This document shows, piece after piece, positions 32,505-43,051 of a stretch of DNA of 64,000 nt (positions are counted from its first letter, which is position 1; every line of letters starts with the position of its first letter). The translations under genes were made by a program, and so were the position numbers. Source of the stretch: Skeletonema tropicum (Eukaryota; Bacillariophyta; Thalassiosirophyceae; Thalassiosirales; Thalassiosiraceae); contig CM074139.1 of assembly GCA_037178625.1 (NCBI GenBank), positions 620,001 to 684,000 on the forward strand, in the 5' to 3' direction. The notes below the pieces were generated by a model. The model ran no database searches. It had not been told where the DNA came from and was given only the letters and a program-made list of their open reading frames with translations.

Positions 32505-35500
32505 TTACATTGAAGAAACATCTACATGAGTTTTCTTGATGGTATCAAGGATTTTATCCTTGATATCTTCCCAGCAATCCTCAGCATTAGAAATGTCTCC
32601 TGTTGGAAACTTTCCGAAGTGTAGGACTTCAATCCAAACGACATGCCTGCAGATTCTCCACCTATTGAACATTTCACAATTGCAACAAGTTTTCCTACAA
32701 TCCTTTTCGACGCATACAGTTACTCCCTCGCCAAGCTCTCTCAAGACTCGAACTCTTTTTTCACTATCTGCTTCACTATTTAGAATAGCTATCTCCTTCT
32801 CATCAAACGTAAAAACGTCAACATCGCCTTCAATGTCACCATCGGCATTTAAAGCGCGATCAATAATCTTTTCTGTGTCTTCTAGCTCTGCGTCGTCGAC
32901 TAATTTGGGATCCTCTTTGTCCTCTTCATCTTCGTTGGTGCCCCACTTGTCCTCCTCAAGCTTATCCTGCTGCTTTGATCTCTTCCCGCTTGACTTCTTC
33001 CCTGGGCGGTTCTCAAACTTCTTCGCAAAACGCGTACCAGCAGATGCAGATTCATCACGATTGGCGTGTCTTCGAATGAAGTCTTCGCATGTCTCTCCCT
33101 GCCTTGGCTCAGAAGTGTTATTACGGAGACGGTTGTGAATACGAAGTTTTAGAGTTTGCTGGCTGGCGTAATCAAGTCTAGTGAGAGCTTTTGCACAGCC
33201 CCGAGGATCCTTCAACATTGTTGTCACAGATTCCGCTGACATTGATTGCATTTGCAGAGCTGCCGGCCCCCCAATAACATCCAAGACTTCTTCCATTTTC
33301 ATTTGTTTTAGTTCCGTGCACTGTGCTGAGATGGATGGAAATGTTAGCTTGAATTCAGCACCTTCTTCTCCCAACACACTGAAAAGAGGTACTTCTGTTT
33401 CAACAGGAGAACCACTCTCGTTGATGATAGTAGCAATGCACAAACAATAAAGGAAGTCCGAACAGAAGTTATGGTTGACTCGCAAGTTGCACAGAAGATC
33501 GTCGGGACGGGGAACTCTGTAATTGGCGAAGGTCCTCAATAGTGCATATGAACTCGCCACCTTTTTACGATTGGGCTCAACTGCAATGTTTTCAACATTG
33601 TTCTGATTTCGCATGCCATCGATTGCCAGTGCAGATATGAGCATGAGAGGGTTTCCTGATTTGGTACCAAGGCCAAATGACTTGCAAGTCTCTCTGAAAC
33701 ACTTCTTGATGTATCCACCACGCCGTTCCATTCCTTGGGTGCTGGCAACTTCTCCTGCTCTTCCAGCACAGAGACCACCGAGGTCATTGGGATCCTTACT
33801 AAGATACGTGGCACGGAAGTTCGGAGGCAAGTATTTGTCATACTCCTGTATTAAAAGGTCGATCGCATTACCATAACTCTCCTTCTTATCAGGTGGGATG
33901 AAAGTCATCATTATTAGCAACCCGACAATTTTCCCAACCACTTTCCTTGGCACATTGTTTTTAATCAATGCATTGTGCACTGAACCTTTTCCACCTTGAT
34001 AGCCACCTCCTCGGGATAGCGGCCTACGGAGACAATGTGCAAGGCACCGACGGAGGAACAAGACAAAGTCCTCGAGAAGTTGTCTCAATTCGTTTTCATT
34101 CTTTACTGCTTTTGCAAGAGCTGTACCTCCATCGACAAGAACACGGTTTCCTGCCCCACCAGCCTTTTGTAATAGCGACAAAGTATGCTTCAGGAGTATA
34201 CTTGCAGCTTGATGATTCTCAGAGAGAACAATGACAACACTTGTAATCCAGTATCTATGGTTTAGATCGGAGTACCCCGCCTGCCCAACCTGCCATCTAT
34301 TGTTGGGGTGGAGACCCAGAAAGAAGTCCATCTCCATCTGACAACAATTGTCGAGAAACATCGCAACAGCTCTTTGAGCCCGAACATCGGCGTCAACGTA
34401 TTCGAGCAAAATGTAGGTAAAGGTGCTGCCACTGCCGTTGTAGTCGTGATCTACGACTACCATCTTTTGCCATACATCCTGGAAAACACTGGAGTGAGTG
34501 AACGAGATGTCCCTGAGATGAGGAGGAGGAGTTTCCCCTCTTTCACTTGGAGGAGTCATGAGCGCATCCAAAATATCCTTGCACTGATTGCCAGTCATCA
34601 TCTGCTTTCCCCACTGACTCACGAAGAAACGATCACCCTTTGACTTCCGTCTCGACACATACCATTTGATACGTTCTGCTAGTCCATCAATATCATTTTC
34701 CTGCGCTTGATTCAACGAACATTTAGGGGATGCTTTCATTGCCTCAGCGATTGCTTTCCAATCACCTTGACTCACTAAGCCCATGCCAAATTCTCTGATA
34801 AAGTTATGCTGAGCCGGTGTCAGGCTTAAGTCATCCCGCTTAGACTTAGCTGATGGAATTGCTGCTTTCCCTCCCACCTTGTTCTTACGACGCATCTGCT
34901 TCTGTTCTTCGTTACTAACATTATGATCACTGTGCTGGAACGGGCGGCCAGTTTTTTCATCAACCTTTTCATAGGACAATATGTGGCCATTGACGCGAGC
35001 GATCTTCATCTCAACGTTACAGTTACGAGAAGGACAGACGAAATCAAATAAGTGTTCAACACCTTTGTTGGATTTCCCGTCGAATCCACGTACCAAATCC
35101 GTCCTGCTCTCCGGATCATGTTTTGTCCTATACTTATTCCACGCGTAGGTTCCCTGCAGTGACATAATGGCATCTTGGTGGAGACTTGTAACCTGCTGGT
35201 GTTCCTGCAGAAAGAGGGATTGGCACAGACCCTGTAAATTCGTACTTGGGAGAGAATCTATTTTTCGCTGCCTCTGTAATTTGTGGGTGATTCGGTTGAA
35301 GGTGTGATGGCTGTCCTTCCACAGAATCTGTACTTGTTGCTGCATTAATAGTTGGTGTATTGGTGCTAGTTTCTTCCTGTCCGACGTTAAATGATTCAAG
35401 CGCAGATAACAGGTCAGCATCATTCATGTCTCCGGAAGTTCCATTATTTTCTACTTCGATATCAACATTGAACAGGTCGCCAATGTTCGATGGGAGATTA

Positions 35501-35553
35501 ATTTCTTCGCCGTCGATGTTGCCGCGCTGGCCCAAATCAGCAATTGGGCGCAT
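32505..35553 (-). CDS. MULE-type transposase with one apparent frameshift
   Basis: The coding sequence starts at the ATG at 35,553 (MRPIADLGQRGNIDGEEIN). It changes frame once at about 35,150-35,190 and continues to 32,505, about 1010 residues. In order it has an acidic N terminus, a FLYWCH/WRKY-like Cys region (FDFVCPSRNCNVEMKI...HSDHN), and a DDE core with candidate acidic residues in MFLDNCCQMEMDFF and NRVLVDGGTALAKAV followed by RRCLAHCLRR (the MULE C-x2-H). A Lys-rich region follows, then a SWIM-type zinc finger CCNCEMFNRWRICRHVVWIE. These are the marks of Mutator-like transposases. The frame change has no convincing splice sites, so it is a mutation or a sequencing error. Flanking TIRs were not identified with confidence. 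Confidence 0.78.
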
Positions 35554-36629
35554 GATGTCTTCATTAATATTGCCAAGACCTCTTCGGGTTTTCGTAGGGC
35601 GGCGCAGACTAGTTAGTATTTGTTACTATTCTTGGCTTGGAAAGAGAGTTGAGAGAATGAGATTGTGCATGTGTCACAGACGACGGACCGATTTGAACAG
35701 CCTGTGAATATGGTCATTAGTCTGTGATGAATCACGACTACATAAACGATACGACACAAGTGAGCGACGAGCGGCATTGATTCTACATGACGTGACGGAG
35801 AGCCCAAGCCGAGGATGTGCAGTTGTACTTTCGTACGTCAAGCTTCTTGGTTCTCGGAAGATCCGAAGACACACGTCTGAGAACCAGACATGAAGGTTCC
35901 CTCGACGTGACGCAAAAGTAAGCCCAAGTCAGGAGCATTGGGCAGTTTGAGCTTGAAGAGGATCTTTGCGGTGGAGGCAGCGTTGGTGCTCCAGCTCACT
36001 CCTCGATTTCAGCAACTCAACGCACGTCAAAGGCATCAGCAACGGCTCTAGCGAACTTGAATGGGAGATAGACTGCTGGATACGATAGTGGAGGGACTGA
36101 TCAACACTCCGACTACGTGTTCCACGACAGCCTTTTATTTTTTCCCACCCACCCGGCCCTGGGTTATTTCGGTCATTGCTCCCTTTGTATGGGGGTAATG
36201 ATTCGAAGCCTTCAAAGTCCGAATATTTGTTGTTCTTTCGATGCGGATTTAGTAGCAGAAGACAAGATTCCTGGTACAGGTTTATGGGATCAGAGAGCGT
36301 TTACGTGCTGATCCCGTACGTCACTGAAAAGTGGCCGACCGCTGAATAGCCGTCACCCGTGCAATACAGAGAGGAAATCGCATGCGAAAGATCTGTTAAG
36401 ATGAACGTGAAACGAATGGACAGAGAAGAGCGGGTCTACATCCCCAATCGGTAATTATAGAGATAAAGCATCTAGTTAGTATTTGTTACTATTCTTGGCT
36501 TGGAAAGAGAGTTGAGAGAATGAGATTGTGCATGTGTCACAGACGACGGACCATCTTGGGAATTGGGAACCTTCGATCATTTTTTGCAGCAATTTGCAGT
36601 AGTCATGAAGTGTATCCTACATCGCACAG
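35554..36629. other. Spacer with an ~83-bp direct repeat
   Basis: CTAGTTAGTATTTGTTACTA and the following ~63 bases occur at about 35,608-35,690 and again at 36,471-36,553, 863 bp apart. The first copy abuts the start of the transposase gene. No gene is supported between them. Confidence 0.6.
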
Positions 36630-36864
36630 ACCTGTCCATATTCGTTCACGAGTGACTTCGATCATAGTCAACGGGACCGACTGTCCGGTTCAATCTACGA
36701 ATAGAATGTGATTGAGCAAAGAAGACTTGGAAACACACACAAAATCTACGAATAAAAAGCCAGAACGAGCCCGCTCGCTTGGACGATGACTCAGTTATTC
36801 ATACAATACTTACAGCATTTTATCATTCATAACTACTTCTTATCTCGAACAGTATTACATCATC

Positions 36865-38031
36865 ATGCCTGCTGCTGCTACCACCAACACCGCCAACAGC
36901 GGCCTTAACATTCTCTCTGCTGCTATTGATTATGAGCAGTCGCGAAATGAGAAAGCGTCGTTAACATCATCATCATCCTGCGCTTCGTCCAAGCATCATG
37001 TTTCACAGGAGCCGAAACCAGCTGGTAGAGTTGTTTCTGTCAACCCCTACCGATCAAAAATGGATCCGCGTATGAGAAAGTCCATAGCAGCGAGGGCGTT
37101 GAACCCTAATATGTCGGACGAAGAAGCTGTGTTGGCTGGATTCGTATTCCCGGAGCGTGGCACGACTGCTGATATCAACTGGATCGGCGAAGGCAATGTG
37201 TCCATGCGACAGCGTAAGATCAACTTTAGGAGGAGCTGGAAAAGATTCTATACCAAGCAGATCAAGGATATGTCAACTGAGGCGGCCCTATCTACTCCTC
37301 TGGTACCATCAAGTCTCATCAACGCAGTATCATCGTCGGATGAAGAACCCCACCACGAAGACACTTCCTCGAACCCTTCCGTTGGCAATCCCTCTATCAG
37401 TATAACTTCAGAACCTCTGGTCTTACCAAAGAAAAGTTCGGTCAGATCATTTCCTGCCACCCTCTTATCCATTGTCTCAAATCCTGAATACGACCACATC
37501 ATCTCATGGCTGCCATCCGGAGAAGCATTTAGTATCCACAAACGGAAAGAGTTTGAATCTGAGATCTTACCCAAGTTCTTTCGTCAAGCTAGATTCAATA
37601 GCTTCGTCCGGAAACTTAACCGGTGGGGCTTCCGTCGTGTGAACAAGAACTGCGCAGCTTCCTTATGCGGTAGCATAATCTTTTGTCATGATAACTTCAA
37701 GCGTGATGCTGCTAATTGCATGGTGAAGGAGAATACTTTGTTGGGCAATAATACCAAGATGTCAATTGACAAATGTGTCAGCACGACGATGAGTAATGAA
37801 GCTGCAGCATGCCAAGCCACATTAGCATTAGCCCCGGCGATCCCTGCACGTCGTATTGTTAGTTTCGGCTCAAATGACCTTGTCGTACCAAATGGACTCA
37901 ATGCAACCTTTCCACCAGACCTCATGGCGGTAGGGTTGAAGAGGATTTTGATCCAACGACAGAAAAACTTGGACTATATGTCGCAGAAGACCGAGCATTC
38001 TCGGGCGCTGCTGAACAATATGAGATGGTAG
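36865..38031 (+). CDS. Heat-shock-factor-type transcription factor, copy C
   Basis: 388 residues, ATG as in copies A and B (MPAAATTNTANSGL). The HSF DNA-binding domain is conserved (RSFPATLLSIVSN ... KFFRQARFNSFVRKLNRWGFRRVNKN). The wing and everything after it have diverged (for example CAASLCGSIIFCHDNFKRDA). The N-terminal basic region and the C-terminal amphipathic helix remain. An intact frame with changes concentrated after the recognition helix suggests functional divergence under constraint on DNA binding. Confidence 0.9.
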   Translation: MPAAATTNTANSGLNILSAAIDYEQSRNEKASLTSSSSCASSKHHVSQEPKPAGRVVSVNPYRSKMDPRMRKSIAARALNPNMSDEEAVLAGFVFPERGTTADINWIGEGNVSMRQRKINFRRSWKRFYTKQIKDMSTEAALSTPLVPSSLINAVSSSDEEPHHEDTSSNPSVGNPSISITSEPLVLPKKSSVRSFPATLLSIVSNPEYDHIISWLPSGEAFSIHKRKEFESEILPKFFRQARFNSFVRKLNRWGFRRVNKNCAASLCGSIIFCHDNFKRDAANCMVKENTLLGNNTKMSIDKCVSTTMSNEAAACQATLALAPAIPARRIVSFGSNDLVVPNGLNATFPPDLMAVGLKRILIQRQKNLDYMSQKTEHSRALLNNMRW

Positions 38032-38738
38032 GTGTTCGTTAGTTTTGTAGTGAAGAAATTTGTGGCTTGAGTATATAATTAATATCATCAATATTACAAT
38101 ACACTATGTATACAGTAGATGGATGGTTGTAGCACAATGCTGAGGGCTCAAATACGTGTAAGCGTGGTTATAGTGCATTTGTGTTGTAAGTATGTAGCAA
38201 GTATGTATGTAGCAAGGATGAAGCAATCTATATATTCATTTGGAAGTCAAACAAGATTGGCAATTGAAGCAATCACTTGCGAAGCAGTCGAGTATCGAGT
38301 ACTCTCTCATGTGTGAGATCCGGCAAAGCTATATAGTGCTCTAGTGTTCGTGTCAGCTGCACTTGCCTCGGAATGCAACGAGAAGTTTTCTAGAGCTACA
38401 ACGCAGTCAGCTTATACGAATGAAGTGCTGGTAAGTAAGTAAGATGTCTTCCAAGTTTAGGAAGTAGTAAACTTCTAGTCTATATATATGTCGATGAGGT
38501 GGTGCTGGATAATGTAAATGTCTTATGTGATACTTAATTTCAGCCTCTTTCTTGTTTGGGATGTGATGCTGTTGTGCGTGCATCAATGCAAATGCAAACG
38601 TAACTTGAGAGTCAATAGAGCCACAATAAAAGACTGCTACCAAACTCAACCATTTGCATCAAGCAATCTAAAGACATCTTTATTTTCCTTTAGGAAATCT
38701 ACTCATTCCCCGTTTATAACTACGCATGCAACGCATAA
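38032..38738. repeat. HSF 3' flank with the ~200-bp cassette repeat
   Basis: Holds the single unit-C copy of the repeat found at 8340, 8840 and 13,260 (GCAAGGATGAAGCAATCTAT ... GGAATGCAACGAGAAGTTTT). No coding gene. Confidence 0.6.
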
Positions 38739-39587
38739 CTACTTGCTGGACCTGAGGTATTTCATGAACTGGGAGTGGGGAGGCTCATCACAAGGTGGTT
38801 GAGTCTGTGGACAATTCATCAATGACCCGCCATGTTCAGAGCAGCAGCTAGGCCATCCGTCAGAAGTGTTGTAGCATTGATAGTCTGGAGCGTTAGTACA
38901 GTAGTCGAAGCCGCTTTCTCCCTCGGCATGGTTATCGCAAATGGTGAGGTGATTTGGACAATTCGCACCGCCATCCTCCGAGCAACATTCTGGATGGCCA
39001 GTCTTGTAGCAGTCGTAATCTGGAGCGTAGGTACATATGCCAGTTCCGACTGGAGGGGTTGGTGGGGGTGGAGGATTAGTCGATTGGATTTGCAACGAGT
39101 AGCACGTTTCACCTTGTTGAGGCCTTGTATCAGATACTTGTCCAGTTCCTTGATAGCTTGTGTTCATGTCACCAAAACATTGGCTGTAGTGATTGCCCAG
39201 GGCGCCCGCCTCATACAAGCACTTGCAAGTAGCACTCTCGCAATCGTATTGGAAGCCTACGAGCCTGTCGGAAGGCGGGCGCTGATTGCACCCCCGTGCA
39301 GCGTCTACACTAGTTCCTTCGACGCAGACGGTACTGCATCCTCCTCCAGCTTCATCGATGGGGGTGTAGACGCCTTGAATAGTACCATATTCGAACCCTC
39401 TTCCATTAGAGTCAACGCATACGGAGTTGTACTTTTGACGGGTAAAGATGTAGTCTTCGTCCTGGTAATCTACCCAAGGGAGATCATTTGGGAAGGCATG
39501 GTCCAAGTTGCTGCATGTGTCAGAGCTGGTAGCTGCAGTGAATGTGGCGGTGTAGACAAGAGCGAAGGAAGCTGCGATGAATTTCAT
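38739..39587 (-). CDS. Secreted Cys-rich protein, copy C
   Basis: 282 residues. Signal peptide MKFIAASFALVYTATFTAA, N-terminal Cys domain, proline hinge and both PDYxCY modules are intact. It is at least as close to copies A and B as they are to each other, although its HSF neighbour is clearly more diverged. The two halves of the cassette therefore evolve at different rates, or gene conversion acts on this half. Confidence 0.88.
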   Translation of the reverse strand: MKFIAASFALVYTATFTAATSSDTCSNLDHAFPNDLPWVDYQDEDYIFTRQKYNSVCVDSNGRGFEYGTIQGVYTPIDEAGGGCSTVCVEGTSVDAARGCNQRPPSDRLVGFQYDCESATCKCLYEAGALGNHYSQCFGDMNTSYQGTGQVSDTRPQQGETCYSLQIQSTNPPPPPTPPVGTGICTYAPDYDCYKTGHPECCSEDGGANCPNHLTICDNHAEGESGFDYCTNAPDYQCYNTSDGWPSCCSEHGGSLMNCPQTQPPCDEPPHSQFMKYLRSSK

Positions 39588-39916
39588 GTTTTTGAGTTTG
39601 TTATTGCTGAATTGAAAAAGAGAAGTGAAAGTGGATAGTGATTTGTGTTGCTGATTAGATGCAATTGTATATGTCCTTGTTTAGTGTAGTTGTTTTGATT
39701 TTGATTTTATGAGCCTTTAAAAAGGCTTGCTTACTCGGAGTAGCAAAGGGCAAGATACTTATTGTATCTTGTCGTGATCTATCTTGTCGGGATCGACAAT
39801 GCATGAAGTATCCCCGGAATGCAAGAAGGCATGAATGGGATTTTGTGGTATCTTGGGCATCTTGGGATTGACATTTTGTACGATTGGAATTGAACCTGAG
39901 ATAGGCATCCGAAGAA

Positions 39917-40331
39917 ATTCCCAGATCAAAATCAAAAATTTTATCCAAGCTTCGACTATTGTCAAGCTTAGGCTTATTCCGGAAATCTGAGGAGCTCTAA
40001 TGAAGTAGATAGAGTGTGTAACATTATATGTACGTGGGCACAACCATCCATCCCACGCAGAGACGTTGACCGGTATTTGAATTTGCAAAATCTCATTCAC
40101 AACTTTCACTTCAGAAAGCTCTATTTTGGGGTGATGGACAGGCAAGCGGGTGTCCGGACTCTATCCCCACTTTTCCGTCATCCCCTGGTCCGAGCGAGCT
40201 TGCTTGCTGCCACATTGCATCGTGTGGGTTTTTCGCATGGTTGTCTAGAGATAGTTTTAAGTGTCACAACACCCACAGTCTGTCTGTTGTGTTTGATGAA
40301 AGGAACCTCCTCAACCTCAAGTATCCCTTGA
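39917..40331. other. Spacer
   Basis: No gene is supported. It lies between the end of unit C and the helicase remnant. Confidence 0.3.
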
Positions 40332-41124
40332 GTGCATGCAGAGAAGGACAGAGCGATGACGAGCAAGAACCGAGGTCCAGTCTATGACTTGATGATGTCC
40401 TCTGATGGAGTGGGGGGAGCAAATGGAGCTAAAATCGAGCCTGCACTACGCATCTACCCCGGATCCCACCATATGTGCATAAGGAATGAGGATCTTGATC
40501 AAGGGCGAGGCAACGGGACTCTTCGCAAGTGCTTGAAACTCAAACTCAAAAAGGATGGGCGGGAGAGGAGGTGGAAAAATTGGGATGGAAAGAAGGTATG
40601 GACTGTGTCGGTTGACGACATCGGGTGAGTGGAGTTCGAGCATTACCCAACCACAAGCACCAAAGCACGGACCTTCAAGCTCAAACCACAAGAATTCTCA
40701 GCCACAATCAAGTTCCCTCTGACTGAAACAATAACTACAACCATAGGCAACGCCAAGGTCAAACAGGTTCCTGTCAACTCTAACATAGCAACAACAGGCC
40801 ACAAGCTGCAGGGGATGTTCAAAGACGTCCTCATCGTCAATGACTGGAATTATCGATCGTGAACTGGGTCTACGTTGTCTTGTCGAGGGTGAGAACACTA
40901 GCTGGACTCTATCTGATGAAAACCTTAGACCTGGAACGCAGCTTCAACGTCCCTCAGAATCTCATTCGCTTCGAGCAACGATTGAAGGCCAACAAAGAAC
41001 TACGTACCAATTCTCGACATGTTGGGTTACCAATCAAATGCGGAGATCGAAACGATGCAGTGAAGAGTTCATAAGTCATCTAAAAGTAATAAGAAAGTTC
41101 ATAGAAATAGAAATAGCAGCTTAG
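40332..41124 (+). pseudogene. PIF1/Helitron-type helicase remnant
   Basis: Frame 40,332-40,862 reads through one in-frame stop at 40,626-40,628, then the frame shifts near 40,859. Recognisable pieces are NSNIATTGHKLQGMFKDVLI, NDWNYR and, in the next frame, NWVYVVLSRVRTLAGLYL. These correspond to the C-terminal motifs V-VI region of PIF1-family helicases as carried by Helitrons (T-GHKLQG-x-x-x, and the W-Y-V-x-LSRVR block). The N-terminal ATPase motifs are absent, so it is a decayed fragment. A related short piece is on the other strand at about 52,560-52,640. Each lies upstream of, and in the same direction as, an MF-TPK gene copy. Confidence 0.7.
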
Positions 41125-41466
41125 CAGATTTTGACAGAAAACAAGAACTTATTCTTACAGTAGTGCGAGCTCTGAGAGTGAGAGAGAAGAGAGCGGAAGC
41201 ACGAAAGCCGGGAGAAGCTTGCCCTGCCGCCGCACGCCAATATGTAGTAAGTATGTACCAATTATGCTTTGTTCTCCGTCAATACTCTAGACCGATCACG
41301 TCGCAAGTTGGACGCGCATTGAAGAAGACTACCTCAATTGCAGTCAGCTTCAGAAGATGGCTTGATAAGTCTAGTATTGACCGAGATCAAGGCATCCGCA
41401 GATTCGATTCAGGGCTTGCGTACGATCGACTCCACAGTGACAAATAAATATCAAGACAACAGCATC

Positions 41467-41796
41467 ATGTTCAGCACACCCAAGCGCAGCACAAAGCAGA
41501 AGCAGGCAACCTCGACGTGCCCTCCTCCGCCAGCAAGGACAAGGACTGCCGGAGCGCGTTCATCGTCACCTTCGCCTTCGTCATCTTTGGCCTCTTCATT
41601 TACTTCGACAACTTCTTTGGGCTCTATCTTCTCGACGGTGGATCTTTGCGAGAGCGGTTCCACATTTGATCTGAACGGATTGTCATTCACTCCCCCACGG
41701 CCTCCTGCCTACCCGTGTCTATCATTTGATGATGATGTTCATCGACATGCACCAACCAAGCTCAAGCCTCGTCCTTCTCGTCAAGAACACTACTAA
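41467..41796 (+). CDS. MF-TPK family small disordered protein, copy 2
   Basis: 109 residues from the ATG at 41,467 (MFSTPKRSTKQKQATSTCPP); the frame is open upstream without another ATG. Blocks: TPKRS, STCPPPPARTRTAG, a Ser-rich centre with STTSLGSIFSTVDLCESGS, then FTPPRPPAYPCLSFDDDVH and the basic end KLKPRPSRQEHY. It is the intact relative of the truncated copy at 51,902 and of copy 1 at 28,950. The 5' flank (GGGCTTGCGTACGATCGACT) is shared with the 52,105 copy. Function is unknown; see the CDK-inhibitor-like motif noted for this family. Confidence 0.6.
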   Translation: MFSTPKRSTKQKQATSTCPPPPARTRTAGARSSSPSPSSSLASSFTSTTSLGSIFSTVDLCESGSTFDLNGLSFTPPRPPAYPCLSFDDDVHRHAPTKLKPRPSRQEHY

Positions 41797-42709
41797 GCTT
41801 TAAGTGCGCTTGTACAGGTGCAGGGGCAGGGATGGACTTCAATTTGGTCGGACGCCCTGTAACTGATATCAGAGAAGAATACATCAAGCAAAGACCGAGA
41901 AAGCTTGGTGGAACTATATGTCTAGAGGAATCATATGAATAAAAACGAGCGAGAGGGGACTAGATAAGTAGTGCATGTGTGCTTTATCGCATTGTAATCA
42001 CTGTAAATTAAAAAGAGTTATTAGTTAAATCTCGTACCTTCCTCTATTCAAATCGATACACTTTATGCTCGCATTTAAGTCAAGGTAGTGTGGGTACGAG
42101 CAAGCATTGCAAACAAACTGTCATTGCTGACATTGACATGTATTTTATGATAATATCGTCTATTCAAGCTGCAAATTCCTCCACGGACCGATCTCACGAT
42201 CAGCTGAAGGGCGCGCTTGAATTGGGATCCCCGAGACCTTGAACCCGAGACCTTTATTTTTAATTAAAGCTAGTAAGCCCCCTAACAAAACAACCACTCC
42301 CCATCCATCGAAATCTCATGAGGGGCACGTGCAACCACCGACCAAAGATGGTGCTACTAGTCCATAGGAACTTCCCTGATATCGTCAATGCATGTGCCCC
42401 ATAATTTTTCAGTGCGTATTCAGTGCTTCAATTATCGCCCGATCGGTCCTGTGTAGGCCATTCAGCTTCCATGAAGGTTCTGCCGTCTCCCACGACATCA
42501 TTCATCCCGCCGCCCTTTCGGTCTCTTTCGATGGATCTCCCAGAAGAAATACGGCACGTTATTTGTATTCGTATCCACCCAAGCTGACCACAACAGAAGG
42601 ATTTTTAATCTTAAAAGGATTCGTCAGATGCCACAAAAGATCATTCCATCGAAATCTATCGAGGGGGGGTGGACAATACTAGTCGAAAACGGTGCTGTTA
42701 CACCATAGG
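41797..42709. other. Spacer with locally repeated sequence at the retrotransposon target
   Basis: A block near 42,303-42,370 (CCATCGAAATCT ... GGTGCTACTAGTCCATAGGA) recurs in diverged form at 42,648-42,709, immediately before the retrotransposon, and continues after it at 48,762. The target was thus part of a local repeat. No gene is supported. Confidence 0.45.
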
Positions 42710-43022
42710 TGTTGGAACTGTGAATCGGGGTTCTCTAGACAACACAAAACGTGAGAAACCCAACAAGAAACTATCTTACTGTGACGTAGTAAAAGGCTCA
42801 TCTTGAAGAGCCAAGATATGGAGGAAGACCTCAAGATACGGAGGATGAGCACCATGAGCCTCAACAGCCAAGGATGCTCTTACTCTTACTTTATCAACTA
42901 TGTTAGTGCTTCGTGAATAACATAGTAATACGTTTGTTTACTGGATAGAGCATCTTGTCGGTGGTAATAGGCTGGAGCGGTAGTCTTCGTCGTTGGGCCC
43001 TGACCGGATTTTATCTTCAACA
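42710..43022 (+). repeat. 5' LTR (313 bp)
   Basis: Terminal TG...CA. Contains ACTTTATCAACTATG at 42,888-42,902, preceded by a duplicated CTTACT. Confidence 0.95.
42888..42902 (+). other. Putative self-primer sequence in the 5' LTR
   Basis: ACTTTATCAACTATG is the exact reverse complement of the 15 bases that follow the 5' LTR (43,023-43,037). If the RNA starts at or near 42,888, its 5' end could pair with the primer-binding position. Confidence 0.55.
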
Positions 43023-43037
43023 CATAGTTGATAAAGT
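43023..43037 (+). other. Putative primer-binding site
   Basis: CATAGTTGATAAAGT begins at the first base after the LTR, where a tRNA-primed element would have a TGG-type site. No TGG is present. Confidence 0.6.
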
Positions 43038-43051
43038 CACAGGTTGTCAGA

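Larger units (their letters stand above)
36630..39916. repeat. Segmental duplication, unit C
   Basis: Third copy of the HSF/secreted-protein cassette, same orientation as units A and B but about 21 kb away. Homology begins near CACGAGTGACTTCGATC upstream of the HSF gene and ends near CTGAGATAGGCATCCGAA. Confidence 0.8.

Noticed and set aside
35150..35190. Intron explaining the transposase frame change
   Set aside because: The only donor-acceptor pairs that restore the frame would give an intron of about 19 nt, and the 39-nt alternative keeps the wrong frame.
35134..35423. Reading the 972-residue frame as the whole transposase
   Set aside because: The first ~90 residues of that frame are basic low-information sequence overlapping a better, acidic N terminus in the other frame beginning at 35,553. 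A frame change at about 35,150-35,190 fits better.
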